Below are positions 57,178-64,000 of a stretch of DNA of 64,000 bases, piece by piece. A model generated the notes under the pieces. That model did not search any database. It was given only the letters and a program-made list of their open reading frames with translations, and was not told the DNA's origin. The DNA lies in contig OX442317.1 of assembly GCA_949358305.1 (NCBI GenBank), positions 7,072,186 to 7,136,185 of the forward strand, in the 5' to 3' direction. The position numbers were made by a program, and so were the translations under genes. The stretch is from Strigamia acuminata (Eukaryota > Arthropoda > Chilopoda > Geophilomorpha > Linotaeniidae). Every line of letters begins with the position of its first letter. Within the stretch, counting starts at the first letter, position 1.

Positions 57178-60100
57178 TTTAATGTGTGTAAATTATGTTT
57201 AATAAAATCATATGATTTTTAAAACAAAATTCTTTTTACAAATATTTTTGGGCCTCACGAATAACTTTTTTCGAGGCTCCGTGCAACCTCCAGCTGGCCT
57301 TCCGTCCATTATTGGGGTTATCTAGGCTTGGATTTTATTCATACATGCCCCCATTTGTGACTGGGTCCCATTTCATTTTTAGTCATGTGAGGCCCTTTTC
57401 ATGCTGCTTTTATTGCAAGGACCTATTAATTCTTATATAAAGATTTAACAAATTGTGTAATTGAATTGATAATCTGGACAAGGGAAAGCTAGGAATACAA
57501 AATCAATGCTCAAAGTCTACGATTTAACAATAGTTTTATTTAGTGGGTAAAGTGGCATTTTAGATATTTCATGTTTTTCAATATCGAATTTTGTTGCACA
57601 GACATGGGTGTGAGTGTTGACCATGTAACTACTATAAACACGTCGTTGTCCAGGAGAAATTGATTCGCTTTTTGTAATAAACACTGGCGATTACAAAAAA
57701 GTGTACCAGGGTCAGGGTTTTGAGTTGATATTGTAGAAATTAATTTAATTGTCCGAATTACTGGTTGTAAAAAAATGTAATTAGAATATAAAATTTTATT
57801 CATAAAATAATTTATTGGAGGACAAACTGCCAAAATATTATTATTTACGTTCAATTAAACTAAAAAATAGTAATAACAGGTGGTGTAATAGGGACTTTAA
57901 AATTTCGTTTTATTTTTGCGAACGCTATTGTTTTTTTTGGTTAAAATATAAAGTAGGAATATTAATTTGTTGACGAAAAAAATTATTGATAAAAACAATT
58001 GCGAGTTAGAATAAAACAAGAATTTCGTGACAATAAAACGCGAGTATTAGCCATTATCCTGTTTGCGGCTTACATTTGGTTGACAAATAAAGAATTAATT
58101 TGATTACTTACTTTTTGTGCTGAATAGGAACCTGTTACATGCACAGAGTGTGACTCGAGTTGCTTCGCTAATGGTGTCCGACCAGCTACTCACTGGTGGA
58201 CTGATCAATGATCTTGTTTCCTAGATACAATAACTATGATAAATAAGTTCAATGAAGGAATTTGATTGGACGGTTTTCACTTCTCTGCATTAGCACATGA
58301 TGAAGAAACTCGTTTACTCTTTGCACGATGAGTTAGTGGTCCTGAAATAATTACAAAAATATTTTATGATCCGATTAGAATTCAGTTGGTTTTTCAGTTG
58401 GAAATTTATTTTTCTGTTTTTTCGATTTTGGTTACAGATTTGAGATTTATTTATGAATTTTTGATGGTTACTTTTACGTCACTGTCGGAAGGAAATGTAG
58501 TTTAGGAAGTAATTCAAATACTTGGGGTAATGCCAATTGGAGTAATTTTTTTTTTGGAAAATAAAATGGTCTAATTACCGCGGCCAGCGTATCGATTTAA
58601 TATAATCTCACGACCAGTATGTACGGTAATAAATGTGTTATTGTTGTAGTGTTGCAGGAAGTATTTTTGTTGTATGGGCCATTACAGTCAGGAAAATAAA
58701 ATGGTCAAATTGATTGGGTTTTTACCACTTGGTTTTCGATAGAGATTGTTTTGAATGAATTCGAATTTTGATGTTTAAATTTGAGCTGGTCTGAATAGTT
58801 TGTTTTATTGGTAAAAGTTGTTATCGTATGTTTCTTTTTAAAGAAGTTACTTAGTTTTATGCAAATAATAAAACATTACAGCAAAAAGTGGATTCAAGTT
58901 AAGAAAGGCCGATAGAGTTTTTGGACGGGTACTTGTGAGTTATAAAAAGTTAAGTTATAACCTCATAACTGTAGTATAAATTCATAAAGAAGTTTATAAA
59001 TTTGTGTATCTTGGGTTAGAACTTTTAAGAAACATGGTGATAGTGTGTGTGTTAGCTGCAGCACGATGCATATGCAGATCGATCAACCGGTCGACCGGGA
59101 ATTTTGGTTTGGTCGCGATCCTGCTAGCTGCAGCTTGATGCTGTATATAAAATTGCAATTATAGATAATGGATTATTTCAAGTTGTTGCTATGGTGAGGT
59201 CTGTTTAGCTAAGCATATGAATTGTTCCAGTTATAAGGGCATAGTAACCCAGGTGATGTTTAAATTGATACTGAGATTGACGAGATAATTTTATTAAACA
59301 AAATAGGCCAGGTGCCATGGCGATAAAATCATAAGATAAGTTATTTGTAGTGGATTGACTCCCGTATTGCATAAAATAAGGTTTGAATTCAGACATTAAG
59401 CTACGTACACATAGCTTTACAATCCTGCAATCTGATTGTTCAGGTTGTCACATTGTAAACGAAATGTTTTCGCCTGTGTGTTCACGTATGTCTTGGTACA
59501 ACCAAGATGGCGGCGCTTGGTTAGGGTGTTGATGCTTCTGTGAACGATAATTTTGACAACGATTTTTTTCTCAACCAGGTTACAAATTAGAATTCTTATA
59601 GACAGGTGTAAAGATTTCCTTTTTTGCTTTTTCCCAATGGATTTCCACGAGTTGCTATTTTATACTGTATATTGTAATCTAACAGTCATAATGTTACAAT
59701 TACCTGTAGAACCGGGTGCATTCTACGATGCATTGCAATGCCTTCTAGGTACTTTGAATTTGGTCAAACACGGAAAGAATAGAATTTCGCTTGCCTGAAT
59801 GTCTCTGTGCATGTTTAAACAAAGTGTGTGTACCACGTCAATCGGAACTTTTGCCCACACACGGAAAGTTGACATTCTGTGCACATAGTTTAGGTATGCG
59901 TTCTTTGTGAGTAGGTTTCAAGCAATTTGCCGGTACCGGTACTGCAAAGATTTTGGAGTGCAGGAGGTTAACATGATAATTTTTTTATGCTGCATATAAG
60001 TTTTGACTCTGTCAGCATGTATTGTAACATTATCTTTATAATCACAGACATGCAGGTTATCTTTATGGTTAGTTAGACACATTTGACGGCATACTATCAA

Positions 60101-62017
60101 CTATTGGTGTACAATTTTTTTCTTGGTTTATATACATTGGGTGCAAGTGACAAATTACTTGCTTCAGTTTTCAGGAGCGCTGATTCTGCAGGTTAATATT
60201 GATCGTGTACTTTGTCACTGTAAAAAAATTCAAGGATAGTTGAAAGGAGAATATAAAAAGATGAATACGAACACGTGTAATTTATACCTCATTAAAATAT
60301 ACTTTATATTGAGTTATTATTACCACAAAATTTTAATTTCAAATTACTTGAGTAAAAGTAAACAAAACTTTGTCTAAATTCTCTTTAATCTTACTGTGAT
60401 GTGTTATTTTTTGACCAAGCTGATTACTCGGTTGACTGAGTACAAGTGTTGTATTGTATACAAAAGAAGAAGGAAGAAGAAGAAGAAGAGAAAGGTTAAA
60501 AAAAAGAAAGCTTTAATGTCCTTTGAGAGACTGACACTCGTAGTCCGGTAAATCGGTGCAGATAATTGGCTTCAATCAAGACACTTAGAAAAGAAAAAGG
60601 TATTTTGTTACAAAAACTGAGTTGCAAGAAACACACACTGCAAAGTGACACTAGGACCTTTAGAAGCAAGAATTGTATTGACTCTGGTTGATTGGTCTGA
60701 TGAACGGCTATTGGGTCGTGTAATGGATTGAGAGCTAGTTCTCCAGCCTTTACGTGATTGCCCTCTTGAACCAAAGGGTCGGAATAGCCTGATTGCCTTG
60801 TGAAAAAACTTGCTAGAACTGACAACTTGCAACTAGTAAATTGGCGCCTCTTGCTCTTGTTTTGTTGTCATTGCAACGTGTAAACAGTAGCCCCATTCAT
60901 ACAGCAATTTAGACTTAACAGAATTTTAAACAAAATATTTAAACGGCTTTTTAAACTGATTGTCTCGATCAACCTTCAAAAACGGCGGCCACGACAACAC
61001 ATGTTTAACTGCAAATTAAACACTCCTTCTTCCCACGTGGTTCAAAATTACATTAGGTGCATTCAAAAACTCTAAAACGTATGCAAAACTCGTTTCGTGT
61101 CTGTACGGTACTTATCGGTAATTTTGCGAAATGCTATATATTTTGGAATGCATTAAGTGAAAAGTAATACATTGTGAAATATATTTCTTAACCATATGGG
61201 TGCATAAATGCGCCCGGTCTTTTGGTATTAATATTTGCTAAACCCCCAAAAAATGACACAACAATTTACACACGCCCTACAACTTTGGCTGCCCGATGGG
61301 TCGGCTTGCCCGCATTACTCTGTGCTTCCCTGTAAAACAGTCATTTCCCAGCGAAAGGTTTTCTAAAAATTTGAGTCTTTTAATCTGCAACAAACTTAAA
61401 ATCGAATAATGTGATTGAAAAATAGATTGCAGCTATTAACATTACATAACTAAACACTGCCTGTATGACATTCAAAACGCTTCACGCACTCTTGTTTATT
61501 TTGGAAGAAAAAACAGTCAAAGCTAGTGGAATTAAACATCACCAAAAACAAGAAAATAAAAACAAAATAAAAATATATTATTTAGAAACAAAAAGGTATA
61601 GGTTTTTCCTTTTTTTTTCTTTACCCTAAACATAGATATAGTACACAATAACATTAAACTGCATTACACTTCAAATGTTTATATTGATGAGCTTTTTTAT
61701 TTGTTTGTTTGCTTTTATTCAAAGTCGAGTGGAAGCAGTTGTTATAAAGTCATCCAACATTTTTTTTCCTTCCATGACACGTATATATTTATATATATAT
61801 ACGAATTGAGAAGGATTGTCTTTATTTTTTTCTTTTTTCTTTTTATTATTATTATTTTTCGATCAGTTCAATTTTATATGAGATTACACAGGTTGCGACA
61901 CAAGTTTATTACAAGTTGAGCTTGCCACTGTGCTGTCCACTTCACAGTTTTGAGAGTTCATATTAACTTGGCTCCAGCTCACTGTGTAGACAGCATCAAT
62001 CCAATCGTTTCATTGCA
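57178..62017. other. Gene-poor AT-rich region upstream of Nav2
   Basis: This probably contains the Nav2 promoter and leader introns. I found no exon I trust apart from the 58112-58220 candidate. On the minus strand, 60608-60832 and 60496-60825 are open in two frames over the same bases, and an acceptor-like TTTTTTCACAAG precedes them at about 60,797. One could be an exon of the gene at 62.0-62.4 kb, but the phase does not decide. An AAG-rich stretch lies at 60,465-60,490 and a TA microsatellite at 61,780-61,802. Confidence 0.35.
58112..58220 (-). other. Candidate non-coding 5' exon of Nav2
   Basis: On the minus strand the acceptor TTGTATCTAG and the strong donor AAAAAGTAAGTAA bound 109 bases that do not encode a long frame. 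It lies upstream of the Nav2 leader exon on the same strand. It could equally belong to another transcript. Confidence 0.25.
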
Positions 62018-62432
62018 CTATAGAAAGATGAGTTTTGAAACTGTCAGAAGAGAAAAGCTTATGGATAATATTGCCAAATGGTGAACGGGTTGTTGAGTTG
62101 TTGTGCCTGTCACAAAATGGAGAGAATAAAAAAAAATTGGAAAGAAACATTGTTACAAAAAGTTTAAATATCTGAATGAATAATGTCATTTTACCTGCAG
62201 ATTTTTTTCCTGACGGGTCTTTGAAAATTTCACTGTATTTACGGTCAGAAATGTTATTTGGTCTGGCACTCAGTTTGGATTTGTCTGCTAAATAAAAGAA
62301 TGCATTAATTCTTGACGTGGATGTTGTTGTGTGTTTTACCTATGTGAGTACTTTCTAATTGGTTGACCAAAGAATGTTTGTAAGAATCCAAACCTTTCTG
62401 GTTAGATAGCGTGAGATTGGAACTGACTAAAT
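62018..62432 (-). CDS. Unidentified gene, three small exons
   Basis: Exons 62340-62432, 62195-62287 and possibly 62018-62106 join in phase (each intron begins after the first codon base). The first two are both 93 nt. They encode a hydrophilic, Ser/Asn/Lys-rich sequence: LVSSNLTLSNQKGLDSYKHS, then ADKSKLSARPNNISDRKYSE and IFKDPSGKKSAG. Donors GTAAAA and acceptors TTTATTTAG and TTGTGACAG are acceptable. The third exon gives a hydrophobic end (LAILSISFSLLTVSKLIFL) with a stop at 62018; it is less certain. No domain was recognised. Low-complexity composition suggests a disordered cytosolic protein. The start codon is not visible. Confidence 0.4.
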
Positions 62433-62690
62433 CTGAAAATATATGAAAATAAATGAAATTAATTTTTTAAAAATATTATAACTATAGTGAACTATTTGTT
62501 TTATCTACACGTTTGATTAAACCAGTTAAGGGACAAAAATTGATGAAAAGCGCAAACATCTCTAGGACGAAAGCTCGGATTGTAATAACTAAACATCAAA
62601 AGAAAGAGCGGAAAAAAACTACACCAGAAACGTTAATTAAACAACACTGCCCACAACTAATGATTAATGTATATTTAATTTAAATGTGTA

Positions 62691-62939
62691 TACTGTATTT
62701 TATCGATTAAAAGCCGCGGCTCTTATTCAAACAGCCATTTTTGTCAGCAATTACAATTTTGGTTTTTCGTTTGTTACATTTGTTTAATGTAACATATGAA
62801 GTCTGAACGTCACGAACGAAGCGGACGTTCAACGTTCGTGAGGTTAAATACGGAAACAATACTGTCCTTTTGCAAAAATCAGCTACTGTTTGAGGGCGGC
62901 TACAATTCGAGGGCGACTCTTAATCGGCAAAATACGGTA
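62691..62939. mobile_element. CCGTATTTTACCG-family MITE (copy 3)
   Basis: The ends TACTGTATTTTATCGATTAA and (inverted) TTAATCGGCAAAATACGGTA match copies at 10262 and 56904. The interior shares AATTACAATTTTGGTTTTTC and the ACATTTGTTTAATGTAAC palindrome with copy 2 in inverted order. Confidence 0.75.
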
Positions 62940-64000
62940 TATTTTTTTCCCGAAGTGGCCTTGCACCCTCAGAAAACCTATCTCGCACTCCCAGGGGATA
63001 CGCGCATCACGGGTTAAGAAGTGCTGGTGTAGATGAACGTGTCATCTGGCGCCAGAATCGAGTACCACGACTTGATCTATCGCAACTCCATATACCGCGA
63101 AAATTTGTTGTTGCGGTAAATTGAGGTCGTGGTAGATGTAGTCGCGGTAGGCGTAGTGTATTGAGCAGGTTTGTGCAGATTTGTAGGACAAACTTTCGTT
63201 AAGCAACTGTGCTAAAATGCTTAACATAGTTCACAGAGTGTAAGCTATAGTTTCATCACGATCTGGTTTATGATTATTAGTAAAATGAATTAAAAGAAAC
63301 TTTTTAGTCAACTATTCAGCATTGCGACTGTGCTTGTGAAGGACAAGTGCAGTTTATGAACCATGGTGTTCCATAAATATCTCGTGTATGGAGCGAATGG
63401 GTATGTTTAATGAGGAATAATGATGTGTTATTAAAATAAATTTTATTTAAATGTGTGTATTCTTGTCGTTGAAGCTGTTAAAAGTTTGTTGGGTAATAAA
63501 TATTGGTAAAGATTAGATCATTAATTTAATATTTTAATTTCTATTTATAATTGAATTTTTATTTCATTAATTTTATGAATGAGATGAGAGATAAGCCATC
63601 TGCTAGATATCTGTATTTCTTTTATTTTTTCTTAAATTATTTTTTTTTATTTCTGGGACTGTCTGTACAGAGTCGCCATCTAGTATTCAATTTGAGAAAT
63701 ACAAATTGACCGATATATGAAATTTAAAAGAAAGAAAATGCAATAAGAAAAAAATAAATAGAATTTATATTTTATCTATTGAATTTTAGTAGGAAAAAAT
63801 GTTTTTCCACTTACAGACTACAAGGTCCCAGAAAAGGTGTCGCATTGTTTTATTCGTAACTGCAAATAAAGATATTTTTTCTGTAGAACAATGTGTCACC
63901 TCTGGTTAAGAGAAATGAATAAAAATAAAAATAAAATAAATTTCATATTTTAAAAATACAAAATACAGAACTTTTAATTGTTTTTTCTTTTTACATATTT
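62940..64000. other. AT-rich end of window, no supported gene
   Basis: A minus-strand frame at 63042-63227 (ATG start, containing YAYRDYIYHDLNLPQQQ) is more protein-like than most, but it lacks splice or family support. The remainder is AT-rich. Confidence 0.35.

Noticed and set aside
1-64000. tRNA or rRNA genes
   Set aside because: I looked for B-box-like GGTTCGAATCC and cloverleaf arms, but found no convincing candidate; no rRNA-like GC-rich conserved stretch is present.

Overview
This is an AT-rich invertebrate animal genomic window. It contains no prokaryotic features. Genes are split into short exons by introns that are often only 40-100 bases long, and the spaces between genes are full of A/T runs, microsatellites and small inverted-repeat transposons. 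A Nav2-type (DEEA) sodium-channel-like gene rules out a vertebrate. A short TTAGG run and ACAGGGTGT-type mariner ends are compatible with an arthropod, but the lineage is not settled by the sequence.

Layout. 1-12.4 kb (minus): the 5' part of a secreted thrombospondin-type-1 (THSD4/ADAMTSL-like) gene, with a signal peptide and a 9.6-kb intron holding three MITEs. 16.9-19.3 kb: one arm of an inverted duplication carrying a ZYG11-like leucine-rich-repeat gene broken by one nonsense codon. 20.5-23.3 kb (plus): a complete ceramide transfer protein gene (CERT), 10 exons, 592 residues. 24.0-33.0 kb: a 9-kb accessory segment bounded by two mariner-like terminal repeats. It holds the second, 5'-truncated LRR arm, a LINE inserted in that arm, an inverted partial copy of two to three Nav2 exons, a 4-kb foldback transposon inserted in that copy at a splice acceptor, and a frameshifted coiled-coil exon. 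33.4-36.7 kb (minus): complete HMG-CoA reductase, 12 exons, 825 residues. 38.1-39.0 kb (plus): a tail-anchored membrane protein of unknown function. 39.9-43.8 kb (plus): a cysteine-rich coiled-coil protein. 44.2-56.4 kb (minus): a complete Nav2 channel, 24 exons, 1964 residues, all exon phases consistent. 62.0-62.4 kb (minus): small exons of an unidentified gene.

CERT (ceramide transport from ER to Golgi) and HMGCR (mevalonate/isoprenoid pathway) are both lipid-metabolism genes, but nothing shows co-regulation. The most unusual object is the foldback element at 27,627-31,613. It has 9-bp target duplications and long terminal inverted repeats built of alternating 188/191-bp units. Its larger ORF carries a Cys/His/Asp arrangement resembling ubiquitin-specific peptidases instead of a recognisable transposase.

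Exon coordinates were worked out by hand from splice signals, reading phase and remembered family conservation. No alignment or search was run.
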